Source: Clostridia bacterium
Lineage (GTDB): Bacteria; Bacillota; Clostridia; Oscillospirales; CAG-272
DNA: 64,000 nucleotides
Assembly: GCA_017504405.1 (NCBI GenBank)
Contig: JAFVRG010000002.1
Location: 117,731 to 181,730, forward strand
Reading direction: 5' to 3'
Position 1 is the first letter of the stretch; the number at the start of each line of letters is the position of its first letter. Position numbers and translations under genes: made by a program. Positions 35,273 to 43,780 of the stretch are shown here, piece by piece. The notes beneath the pieces were generated by a model, which worked only from the letters and a program-made list of their open reading frames with translations, made no database searches and was not told where the DNA came from.

Positions 35273-36460
35273 TTATCCCCAAGCGGCAGGACAGGTGCGG
35301 TTTGCCTTAAACCAATCGCTGTCCTTGAGTCTTACGTTGTTTTTTGTAAATTTGAGCTTCAGCGTTTCTGAATTTGATTCGATTATTACGCAACCGTTCA
35401 TCGACTCGTATGCCTTGCTTTCCCAATCGGTTGAAATCGTCGTCACGTATACACGTGAGGTATACGGAGCAATGCGGTCAATAAAGGTCTGCGAGGGGAA
35501 TCTGTTTTCAGGCTTTGCTCCGTGAGGGTCTGCACCCGCAACGCATTGAACCACGCATATCTCGGGCTTGACTGCATCAAGGAGCGTTGTGCTCGACGAG
35601 GTCTTTGAGCCGTGATGTCCTGCCTTGTAAAGGACTACGTTTGGCAGGTTGTTCATCTCAACCAGCTTCTCCTCGCCCTTTATCGTGTTACCGTTATCAT
35701 CCCTCTCGCCCTCATTTTCAAGGTCGCCCGTGAACAAAAAATTCCTCTGCCCCTGCTTTATCATACAGCATACCGAATAGTTATTCTCGTTATCCGATTC
35801 GTTGTAGTAATAATAGCTGTCGAGAATGTCAAGATAAATTCCGTCGGAAAGAAGAATGTCCTCCTCAACGCACTCATCGGCGGTGAGGTGTGTAGCGCCT
35901 GCCGCAACTTCCTCGCCCAGCTCTCGCAAATAGTTTTTGTACATATTCGAGGTTTCCTTCTGATTTGTCTGCGTGAAGGTTATGATAACCTCACACTCGT
36001 ACAAATCAAAGATGCTGTCCGTGCTCGCAGGAGTTGCAAAGCCCGCATAATGGTCCTCGTGAGCGTGGGTTACTATTACGTATTCGAGAATATTGTCACT
36101 CATCTGCTGATTAAGGTAGCTCTGAATAGCAGGCACGCTCGACGTTTCCGAGCCTGCGTCAATGAGAATATCCTTATCCCCCGCCTTTATGTAGATACAG
36201 TCGCCGGGATAGGTGTTTCCGAGCTCGAGGAAATGAATCTGCAAATTACCCGACGCCGTGAGCGAGGTTTCGAGCACCTCCTCCGAGGCAACCTCATAGG
36301 TTTCTATTCCGAATATTTTGTTGTACAGCGCATTGTACTTGTCGGGCCAGAAGGTTTTAAAAATCAACACTCCCACAATCGCTATAATGAGAACAATCGC
36401 AATTATAGCTATTACCTTTGCCGACAGCTTTATCTTACTTTTCTTCTTTCTCTTTGCCAT
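35273..36460 (-). CDS. Membrane-anchored metallo-beta-lactamase-fold protein (ComEC/Rec2 C-terminal type)
   Basis: A 395-aa protein with a strongly basic N-terminus and one membrane helix (about residues 14-34) acting as an uncleaved anchor, which would place the domain outside the cell. Residues from about 73 form a metallo-beta-lactamase fold with HAHEDH (132-137), FTGDLENEG and AGHHGSKTSSS. The last part resembles the hydrolase domain fused to ComEC channels, and stand-alone versions are common in Clostridia. Likely a phosphodiesterase or nuclease. It lies 14 bp after the last beta-helix gene and ends the operon. Confidence 0.85.
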   Translation of the reverse strand: MAKRKKKSKIKLSAKVIAIIAIVLIIAIVGVLIFKTFWPDKYNALYNKIFGIETYEVASEEVLETSLTASGNLQIHFLELGNTYPGDCIYIKAGDKDILIDAGSETSSVPAIQSYLNQQMSDNILEYVIVTHAHEDHYAGFATPASTDSIFDLYECEVIITFTQTNQKETSNMYKNYLRELGEEVAAGATHLTADECVEEDILLSDGIYLDILDSYYYYNESDNENNYSVCCMIKQGQRNFLFTGDLENEGERDDNGNTIKGEEKLVEMNNLPNVVLYKAGHHGSKTSSSTTLLDAVKPEICVVQCVAGADPHGAKPENRFPSQTFIDRIAPYTSRVYVTTISTDWESKAYESMNGCVIIESNSETLKLKFTKNNVRLKDSDWFKANRTCPAAWG

Positions 36461-36474
36461 AATTTATCCTTTAC

Positions 36475-38841
36475 TTAATTACTTTTGCAGGAAAAGCTCT
36501 CAAAGCCCGAAAGCCTTTCCTTAATATGTGCCACTGCTTTCTGATTCAGAGTCCTGCCCTCGGAGAACAGGGGCTCATCGTCTATCTTCGCATCCTTAAG
36601 CAAGAGCTCGCTCTCTGCAACCATATATCCGAGCTTCATTTTTCCGTCCTCGCCTATGTACTTATCGAGAGCTCCTACACATACGTTGTCGTAAACCCAC
36701 ACGCAATCGGTAGGAATGAGGTGCTTATACCAATACATTTCGAGCGAGAGGCGGAAAAGGCGGTAGAGGCGCTCCTCCTCGCTCTTACCCTCAACGTCGG
36801 CGAGAGCCGCATTGTAAACGTCGGAAAATTCATTTTTCACGCAATCCCAGAAGCTACCCTCATAGATACTGCCGTCAGGCATTTTATGATTCCAGCCGAG
36901 GTCTGCGGCGAGCAGTCTGAGCCTGCCCGTTATTATCTCATCCGACAGCCCCTCCGCCTTGAGCTGGCGTTTGAGCGACTGCACCTTGCATATATTTTCG
37001 GGGGTGAGGTAATCGTACATTTTCTCCCAGATAGTGCCCTTGTACTTCTCCATCCAATGGTCGCAGAAGAAGCCTGCCGCCGTGAGATTATCATACTGTC
37101 TCTGCGCAGGGTAAGAGGTTAGCGTGTATGCGCCGAGCGCCTCGGTTATCCACTCAGCTATACCGTAGTTGTACTGGTGGTCCCATGTTCCGAGAGAGTA
37201 TATTCTGTTACCGCCGATAAAAATGTTGTTATGAATGTGCGAGAAGGACTCGGAATGGCATTTTACAGCGGTAAATTCCACCTTATCCTCACAGCCCTCA
37301 CATACGTTTTCAAAAATATTGTTGTAAATGTCCGCACCCGTGCCGCCGTCGGCGTAGAGGGCGCTCGTGCCCCAATGCGCTCCCGCATTTCCGCAGTCGT
37401 GTATGTAGTTGTTTCTGATTACCGTACCGAGGTTTGACGAGGACATCTGCCAGTATATAGCTCCCGAGTCGTCAACGTCACGCACGGCGTTGTAGAGGTT
37501 GTTGTTCTCTATGAGTATATCCGAGGAATTGAATGCATAAATGAGGGTATGCGGCGTGTCGTAAATCTCGCAGCCCCTTATTGTAATGCCCGAGCTTTCC
37601 CAGCCGATGTTTATACCCGTATAGCAGTGCATTCCCTGCGCTATCTCGTGGAATCTGCAATTTTCTATGAGCAGGTCGCCCTTACGGTCCTTGAAGCGCT
37701 CGCCGACAAACTCGGTTTGAACCGCTCCGCAGCCGTAGTCGTAGAAGTGACAGCCCCGAATTGTTATATTGAATGCACGGCGCAGCTTTATCGCCACCTG
37801 ATTTCCGTGTACAAATTCGCAGTTTTCAATTGTTATATGCTGAGCGTCCGTCATCGCAAAAACCTTGGCGTGCGTGTAGGCAAAGCGCAGGCCCTCAAAT
37901 TTTATGTTGACGGCATCTATATCGACGGTGAACATAGGGTCGTCAAGCACGGGAATTACAATTTCGGGTGTCTCACAGCCCACCTCGGGCACAAAATACA
38001 TCAGTTTTTTGTCGAAGTCTATGTAATACTCTCCCGTTTTTGACAGCTCGTCAAGCACGTTGAAGAAATAGTAACGGCGCTTTTCAGCGTTACCGCTCTT
38101 CGGCTGATAGGTCTGAATCTGAGTCATCTCAACCCATCCGCCGTCAGCATCGGCCGCGCTCACCTTTATGCTTGCATCCGCCCAGTCGTGAACGAAGTAG
38201 CCGTGAACCCACAGGCCGTCAAGCGCTCGCTTATCCCACAGCCTCATTCTCTTTTTAGCAGTATCGCAAACGTACATTCTCCACGCCCTCTCGTCCGTCT
38301 CGTAAAGAGTGGGGGAAAGGTAGGGGCCCCATACGTTTCTGTCACCTCCACGCTTCGGAAATCTGGCAATTTCCATTGCTTTTCCGTTCATATAGAAGCG
38401 GTTGGGGAATCCGCGTCTGTGCTCATATCTGAAATTATCCGTGATTATATCCATATAATCGGACAAATCAACCTGTAAAAGCCGCTCTCTCGCATTCTTA
38501 TCAATTATTCGAGAGAGAACCTCACTGTCCGTCACACGGGAGATTTTCTCAGCGGGCACAGCTCTGCCGCCGACAAAGGTAACGTCCTCGCCGTTATACG
38601 CCCTGTACGTTACGGGAGCGTCCGCACGGCTTGCGCTGTCCTCACAGGAGAGGTAGATACCCTGCTCGACAAAGTATTCTCCGCCTCGGATGTTGACGGA
38701 CACATCATATCCGTCCTTGCAGTATTTTCTGACCTTTTTTCTCGCCGCATTGATAGTTGCGAGGGGGCTGTCAATAGCTCCTGTGTTGCTGTCGTTTCCG
38801 TTTTTCGCTACGAAAACCTCAAATTTTTTCATATCTTTCAT
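36475..38841 (-). CDS. GH141-like right-handed beta-helix protein, paralogue 1
   Basis: A 788-aa protein. Residues 1-60 hold the family opening (VFVAKNGNDSNTGAIDSP, then NIRGGEYF), then YRAYNGEDVTFVGG and a linker leading to LLQVDLSDY. The beta-helix (about 290-560) carries the conserved acidic motifs DVDDSGAIYW and YADGGTGADIYNN. The last 190 residues are a helical domain shared with the four paralogues. GH141 members are plant-cell-wall glycosidases; the assignment rests on motif style. No signal peptide. ATG 38841 has a GGAGAAAG site, better than the 38868 start that overlaps the upstream stop. It is the most divergent of the five together with paralogue 5. Confidence 0.75.
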   Translation of the reverse strand: MKDMKKFEVFVAKNGNDSNTGAIDSPLATINAARKKVRKYCKDGYDVSVNIRGGEYFVEQGIYLSCEDSASRADAPVTYRAYNGEDVTFVGGRAVPAEKISRVTDSEVLSRIIDKNARERLLQVDLSDYMDIITDNFRYEHRRGFPNRFYMNGKAMEIARFPKRGGDRNVWGPYLSPTLYETDERAWRMYVCDTAKKRMRLWDKRALDGLWVHGYFVHDWADASIKVSAADADGGWVEMTQIQTYQPKSGNAEKRRYYFFNVLDELSKTGEYYIDFDKKLMYFVPEVGCETPEIVIPVLDDPMFTVDIDAVNIKFEGLRFAYTHAKVFAMTDAQHITIENCEFVHGNQVAIKLRRAFNITIRGCHFYDYGCGAVQTEFVGERFKDRKGDLLIENCRFHEIAQGMHCYTGINIGWESSGITIRGCEIYDTPHTLIYAFNSSDILIENNNLYNAVRDVDDSGAIYWQMSSSNLGTVIRNNYIHDCGNAGAHWGTSALYADGGTGADIYNNIFENVCEGCEDKVEFTAVKCHSESFSHIHNNIFIGGNRIYSLGTWDHQYNYGIAEWITEALGAYTLTSYPAQRQYDNLTAAGFFCDHWMEKYKGTIWEKMYDYLTPENICKVQSLKRQLKAEGLSDEIITGRLRLLAADLGWNHKMPDGSIYEGSFWDCVKNEFSDVYNAALADVEGKSEEERLYRLFRLSLEMYWYKHLIPTDCVWVYDNVCVGALDKYIGEDGKMKLGYMVAESELLLKDAKIDDEPLFSEGRTLNQKAVAHIKERLSGFESFSCKSN

Positions 38842-38864
38842 AATTGCTTTCTCCAAAAATAAAC

Positions 38865-41243
38865 TCATTTTTTAAGCGTTAATTCAAACGGAACAAAGCC
38901 GGGGAGCTTCTCCTTCACGTAGGCAATAGCCTCATCGCTCATCCTGAAGGTTTTTCTATCCTCGAACAGAGGCGCTCCGTTGACGGTTTCATCGTCCAGC
39001 AAGAGCTCGGTTTTCGCCTGGTAGAAGCCGAGCTTCACCTTGCCGTTTTCGGCAATGTGATGGGGGTGAACGGCAACGCAGATGTTGTCGTGAGTATCAA
39101 CCGTATGCTCGGGAACGAGGTGTCCGAAATAATACAGCTCTCTGACGAGCAGCTCCTCACGTTTAAGCACGGCGAGCTCGCTCGATGTATCAATTCCCGC
39201 CATTGCCTTGTCGTACATATCCTTGAATTTCACTCTCATACACTCGAAAAGGCTTCCCTCATAAACTGTGCCGTCAGGAAGCTTATGATTCCAGAAATCG
39301 GCGTAAATTTCACCCATAACCTTGTAGCTGGCGGTTTCACGCTCTGTTCCGCTCTCAATAAGCTCTCTCATTCTGTTCTGATATTTAGCGCATCTCTCTG
39401 CGGTTATCATATCGAACATTCTCTCCCAGTTTGTGCCCTTGAAGCGGTCTCTCCAAATATGTGTGAAATATCCGTCGTATGCGAGGTGGTCGTAGCGCCT
39501 TACGCAGTCCTCCTTCGGATAAACACCGAGCACGTAGGGCAACCATTCGGCAATTCCCGTATTGTAAACGTTATCCCATGTTCCTATTCTGTGGTAAACT
39601 CCACGGGAAAGGAAAATGTTGTTGTGTATGTGCGAGAAGGATTCAGCAGCCGCCTTCACGCAGAGGAACTGCGGCTTATCCGACTGGGCGTGATTTTCAA
39701 ACACGTTGTTGTAAATATCAGCGCCAACCGCACCGTCATCGGTGTAAATGCCCGCAACACCCCAGGTTGCGTAGTCGTTGCCCCAATCGTGGAAATAGTT
39801 GTTTCTTATGATAAGGCCGAGGCAGGCGGCATCTCTGCCCCAATATATGATGCTGGCATCGTCACAGTCACGCACCGCATTGAAAAACTCGTTATTCTCC
39901 ACAACCGAATCAATGCAGGAAAGACCGATGAGGTAGTGTGCGGCATTGTAAAACTTATTGCCCCTTATGGTAAATCCGCAGGTTTCATAGCCGAGATTTA
40001 TAGCTCCCGTATAGCAGAGGTTGATTCTGGACACGTCGTGTATCTCACAGCCCTCAATTAAAATCTCCGCCGAGCGCAAATTTCCCCTCTGGCCGCAGCA
40101 TTCGGCATTAATTCCGCCAAAGCCGAAGTCGTAGATTTTACAGTTAAGGATATTAACCTTGAATGCACGGCGCAGGGTGATAGCCCTCTGCGTTCCGTGT
40201 GCAAATTCACAGCCCTCTATCGTTATAGGGCCCCAGGACGGGCCGTTGAGCTCGACTATATCAATAACCCTGCCTCTGGTGTAGGCTGTATTGATATTTC
40301 TGAAAACGACGTTCATAACCGACATTCCGAAGTAGAACATGGTTTGGTCGAGAGTGGGCAGAATAATCTCTGTCTTCTCTATGCTCTTTTCGGGAATAAA
40401 GTACATTATTTCCTTATCGTAGTCGATATAGTACTCGCCCGGCTTTGAGAGCTCGTCGAGCACGTTGGATATGTACGCCCTGTGCCTCGCCTCGCCGTCC
40501 TTTGCATTGTAGGCGTGAAATTTTCCGTTCAGCCTGATACATCCCTTATCGGTATTAACCGCCCTCACCCTCTCGGTTGAGAAGGTCCATTCGACCGAGA
40601 GGTAGCCCTGGAAGAAAAGCTCGCTGTACGCAGAGGGGTCCCACATTTTCATACGCTCAACAGCATCCTTTTCAAGATAAACTATGCGGTCGCCGTTTTT
40701 AGCGGTTTTATATTCGGTTGTGAAAAGGTACGGGCCCCACTTCGTCGAATCGTCACAGCGCTTCGGCCAGCGGGCAAGCTCCATCGCCTTGCCGTTCATA
40801 TAGAATTCAATCGGGAAGTTACGGCGGTGATAGGCGTGACGGTCGCAGCCACGGAGCAGATAATCGGAGTAGTCCGACAAATCCACCTGTAATACCTTTT
40901 TTCTCGCCCTTTTGTCAATTATACGGGACAAGACCGCCTCGTCGGTTACGGGGGATATTTTATCCTTGGGTATAGCTCTTCCGCCGTGGAAGGTTACCTT
41001 CTCCTTCTTGTATGCCTGACATATTGTCGGACAACGCTCGTCGATTCCGCCGTCGTCAGCGCCAAAGAACGTGGTACGGTCGGGATAGTAATCTCCGCCC
41101 CTCACGTTTATCACTATCTGGTGCGTGTATCTGTACTTGCGTCCACGCTTTTGCGCCTCGGTTATGGTTGCCAGAGGGCTGTCAATAGTTCCTGCGTTAC
41201 TGTCATTTCCGTTTGTAGCTACAAAAATCTCGTACTTTTTCAT
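38865..41243 (-). CDS. GH141-like right-handed beta-helix protein, paralogue 2
   Basis: A 792-aa protein with the same plan: IFVATNGNDSNAGTIDSP opening, GGRAIPKDKISPVTDEAV linker, VLQVDLSDY, a beta-helix with DCDDASIIYWGR and YTDDGAVGADIYNN, the block SFSHIHNNIFLSRGVYHRIG, and the C-terminal helical domain beginning near residue 600. It lacks a signal peptide or anchor and is predicted cytoplasmic. The gap to paralogue 3 is 15 bp. A sequence-specific substrate cannot be inferred. Confidence 0.75.
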   Translation of the reverse strand: MKKYEIFVATNGNDSNAGTIDSPLATITEAQKRGRKYRYTHQIVINVRGGDYYPDRTTFFGADDGGIDERCPTICQAYKKEKVTFHGGRAIPKDKISPVTDEAVLSRIIDKRARKKVLQVDLSDYSDYLLRGCDRHAYHRRNFPIEFYMNGKAMELARWPKRCDDSTKWGPYLFTTEYKTAKNGDRIVYLEKDAVERMKMWDPSAYSELFFQGYLSVEWTFSTERVRAVNTDKGCIRLNGKFHAYNAKDGEARHRAYISNVLDELSKPGEYYIDYDKEIMYFIPEKSIEKTEIILPTLDQTMFYFGMSVMNVVFRNINTAYTRGRVIDIVELNGPSWGPITIEGCEFAHGTQRAITLRRAFKVNILNCKIYDFGFGGINAECCGQRGNLRSAEILIEGCEIHDVSRINLCYTGAINLGYETCGFTIRGNKFYNAAHYLIGLSCIDSVVENNEFFNAVRDCDDASIIYWGRDAACLGLIIRNNYFHDWGNDYATWGVAGIYTDDGAVGADIYNNVFENHAQSDKPQFLCVKAAAESFSHIHNNIFLSRGVYHRIGTWDNVYNTGIAEWLPYVLGVYPKEDCVRRYDHLAYDGYFTHIWRDRFKGTNWERMFDMITAERCAKYQNRMRELIESGTERETASYKVMGEIYADFWNHKLPDGTVYEGSLFECMRVKFKDMYDKAMAGIDTSSELAVLKREELLVRELYYFGHLVPEHTVDTHDNICVAVHPHHIAENGKVKLGFYQAKTELLLDDETVNGAPLFEDRKTFRMSDEAIAYVKEKLPGFVPFELTLKK

Positions 41244-41258
41244 GATAAATCCTCGCTT

Positions 41259-43649
41259 TTATTTCTTTATTAGCCCTGCGCCCGAAAGGTCGAAGGGGAC
41301 AAATCCGGGGAGCGCATCCTTAAGATACTCTATCGCCTCGTCCGTCATAGCAAAGGTTCTCTCGTCCTTGAACATAGGCACACCGTTCACGGTCGCATCC
41401 TTCATTATCAATTCGCTCCTTGCCTGATAGCAGCCGAGATTCGCCTTTCCGTTCTCGGTAATATGCATAGGGAGCAATCCGATACATATATTATCGTGAG
41501 TATCCATAGTGTGCTCGGGAACGAGGTATGCAAAGTAGAACAGCTCACGGACGAGCAGGTGTACCCTTGCCAGGACCTCAGCCTCGCTCCTGCCCTCAAC
41601 CTCAGCCATTGCTTTATCATACAGATCGGAAAATTTCTCCTTTATGCAATCAAACAGATCGCCCTCGTAAACTGTGCCATCGGGCAGCTTATGATTCCAC
41701 GTAATACTGTCAACCGTCATAACAGCCCTACCGTTTGCAGTGGCCTCATCACAGCCCTCTGCAAGAGCATCCGCCTTTGTCTTGTAAACCTTTGCGAAAT
41801 TTTCCGGAGTGAAATACTTATACATTCTCTCCCAGTTCGTGCCCTTATACGCATTCTTCCATTTCTGAGTATAGAAGCCTGCCACAGTCATTTCATCGTA
41901 CCAACGGAAGCGTTCATTATACATATACATACCGAACATTGCGGGCATAGAATCCGCAATTCCGCAGTTGTGAACGTTGTCCCACGTACCTATTCTGTGA
42001 TAACGGGCGCCCGTGATAAATATGTTGTTGTGGACGTGAGTGAAGCTCTCTGCCGACGCCTTCAATACCGTAAACTCAGTCCAGTCATCCTTCATATGGT
42101 TAACAAATACGTTATTGTATAGCTCAGGGCCGATTCCGCCGTCATCTACGTATACGCATACAACTCCCCACGTGGCGACGTCGTTGCCCCAATCGTGAAA
42201 ATAGTTGTTTCTTATCGTGACGCCGAGAGAAATCTTGGTTCTTCCCCAATAAATAACGCTTGCATCGTCACAGTCACGCACTGCGTCATAAAATTCATTA
42301 TTTTCTATAAGTGCGTCAGTAGTACAGCCAAGCCCAAGATGGACCAAAAGATGTGAGGAGCCGTGAATCTTGCAGTTTCTTATTGTGACACCGTTTGTCA
42401 CACGGGAGAAATTGATACCGGTATAGCAATGGGCTATATTCGATACGTGGTCTATCTCACAGTTTTCAATAACGATATTCGCCCTTGTGCACGAGCTCGG
42501 ATCTCCGCAGTTCTCCGACTGGAATGCACCGTATCCGAAATCGTGAATATGACAGCTCCTGAGCGTTACGTCGGTGCTGAGTCGGGCATATACAGCCGTT
42601 CTGGTTCCGTGAGCCATCTCTGCATTCTCAACAGTTATGTTCGAGCAATTGCTCACAGTAATAACCGAGCCCTGCGTGTAGGCGGTATTTATTCCCGACA
42701 AAACCACGTTTTTGCAGTAAAGGTCAAAAACAAACATAGTGTCCTCGAGGGTGGGAACAACTATTTCGAGCTTGTCAATGCTCACCGAGGGAACGAGGTA
42801 CATTATCTTTTTATCATAATCTATATAATACTCTCCCGGAGCTGACAGCTCATCAAGAATATTATAAAGGTATATTCTGCGGTACTTGCCGGGCTCAAAG
42901 CTTCCGTCGCTCGGCTCAAACGATACCCTCATCGAGGACTTGAGCGCATTCTTTTTGTAGTCAACTCCGTCGATTTTCAAGTAATCGCCATACCAATCAT
43001 GCTTGAAGTAGCCACCCGCCCATAAGTTGTCAAGAGCGGATTTATCCCACAGCCTCGTCCTCTCAATCAGAGCGTCTTCCACAAAGTGAATTCGCCCGGA
43101 TTTTGTATGCGCATAGCCGTAGGTCATCGCATAGGGGCCCCACTTGTCGGGGTCGTCGCCACGCTTCGGGAAACGGGCGAGCTCCATATATTTCCCGTTC
43201 ATATAAAATCTGTTCGGCATATGGGATTTTAAATCTAAAATCCAATTAAAAAGAGGAGATATGCTGCCAAACATATCCGACAAATCGACCTGCACGAGCT
43301 TCCCTCTCGCCTTTTTGTCAATAATTCTGGACAAAACAGCCTCATCGGTTACGGGCGATATTTTATCCTTGGGTATAGCCCTTCCGCCATAGAAGGTAAC
43401 CTTTTCCTTTTTATACGCCCTGTACACGATGGGATTATCGGGGGAGAGGGAGCCGTCCTTTGCTGAGAAGCATATAGACTTATCGGGGTAGTAATTTCCG
43501 CCACGGATATTTACCGTTATCGCATATCCCAGCTCACGGTACTGTCTTACCCTGAGCTTTGCCTCATCAAGGGTTGCGAGCGGGCTGTCGATGGTGCCGC
43601 TGTTTTCGTCGTTTCCGTTTGTAGCTACAAAAATCTCGTACTTTTTCAT
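41259..43649 (-). CDS. GH141-like right-handed beta-helix protein, paralogue 3
   Basis: A 796-aa protein with the shared architecture. It is closely similar to paralogue 4 over the whole length (for example AITVNIRGGNYYPD and SAKDGSLSPDNPIVYRAYKK are common to both), indicating a recent duplication. Acidic motifs are DCDDASVIYWGR and YVDDGGIGPELYNN. The C-terminal helical domain ends in a PGFVPFDLSGAG tail repeated in paralogue 4. No signal peptide. Confidence 0.75.
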   Translation of the reverse strand: MKKYEIFVATNGNDENSGTIDSPLATLDEAKLRVRQYRELGYAITVNIRGGNYYPDKSICFSAKDGSLSPDNPIVYRAYKKEKVTFYGGRAIPKDKISPVTDEAVLSRIIDKKARGKLVQVDLSDMFGSISPLFNWILDLKSHMPNRFYMNGKYMELARFPKRGDDPDKWGPYAMTYGYAHTKSGRIHFVEDALIERTRLWDKSALDNLWAGGYFKHDWYGDYLKIDGVDYKKNALKSSMRVSFEPSDGSFEPGKYRRIYLYNILDELSAPGEYYIDYDKKIMYLVPSVSIDKLEIVVPTLEDTMFVFDLYCKNVVLSGINTAYTQGSVITVSNCSNITVENAEMAHGTRTAVYARLSTDVTLRSCHIHDFGYGAFQSENCGDPSSCTRANIVIENCEIDHVSNIAHCYTGINFSRVTNGVTIRNCKIHGSSHLLVHLGLGCTTDALIENNEFYDAVRDCDDASVIYWGRTKISLGVTIRNNYFHDWGNDVATWGVVCVYVDDGGIGPELYNNVFVNHMKDDWTEFTVLKASAESFTHVHNNIFITGARYHRIGTWDNVHNCGIADSMPAMFGMYMYNERFRWYDEMTVAGFYTQKWKNAYKGTNWERMYKYFTPENFAKVYKTKADALAEGCDEATANGRAVMTVDSITWNHKLPDGTVYEGDLFDCIKEKFSDLYDKAMAEVEGRSEAEVLARVHLLVRELFYFAYLVPEHTMDTHDNICIGLLPMHITENGKANLGCYQARSELIMKDATVNGVPMFKDERTFAMTDEAIEYLKDALPGFVPFDLSGAGLIKK

Positions 43650-43735
43650 GGTTTTTCCTTGCTTTGTTTATTTGCTGATTTGCATTGCCGTTTTGTTGTC
43701 AGAGATAATATCCGACGGTTTTTAAAGGGGGTATG

Positions 43736-43753
43736 CCCCGCCTCACGGCGGGG
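43736..43753. other. GC-rich hairpin between paralogues 3 and 4
   Basis: CCCCGCC-TCAC-GGCGGGG, a perfect 7-bp stem in the 131-bp spacer, the widest gap within the operon. On the minus strand no T-run follows, so mRNA processing or stabilisation is more likely than termination. Confidence 0.5.
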
Positions 43754-43780
43754 ATTTTCCCATGTAAACTCTTTTTTACA

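Noticed and set aside
35011..35525. ORFs in the 225-bp repeat (also 52581-53009)
   Set aside because: They read through repeat hairpins and terminators and have no ribosome site.
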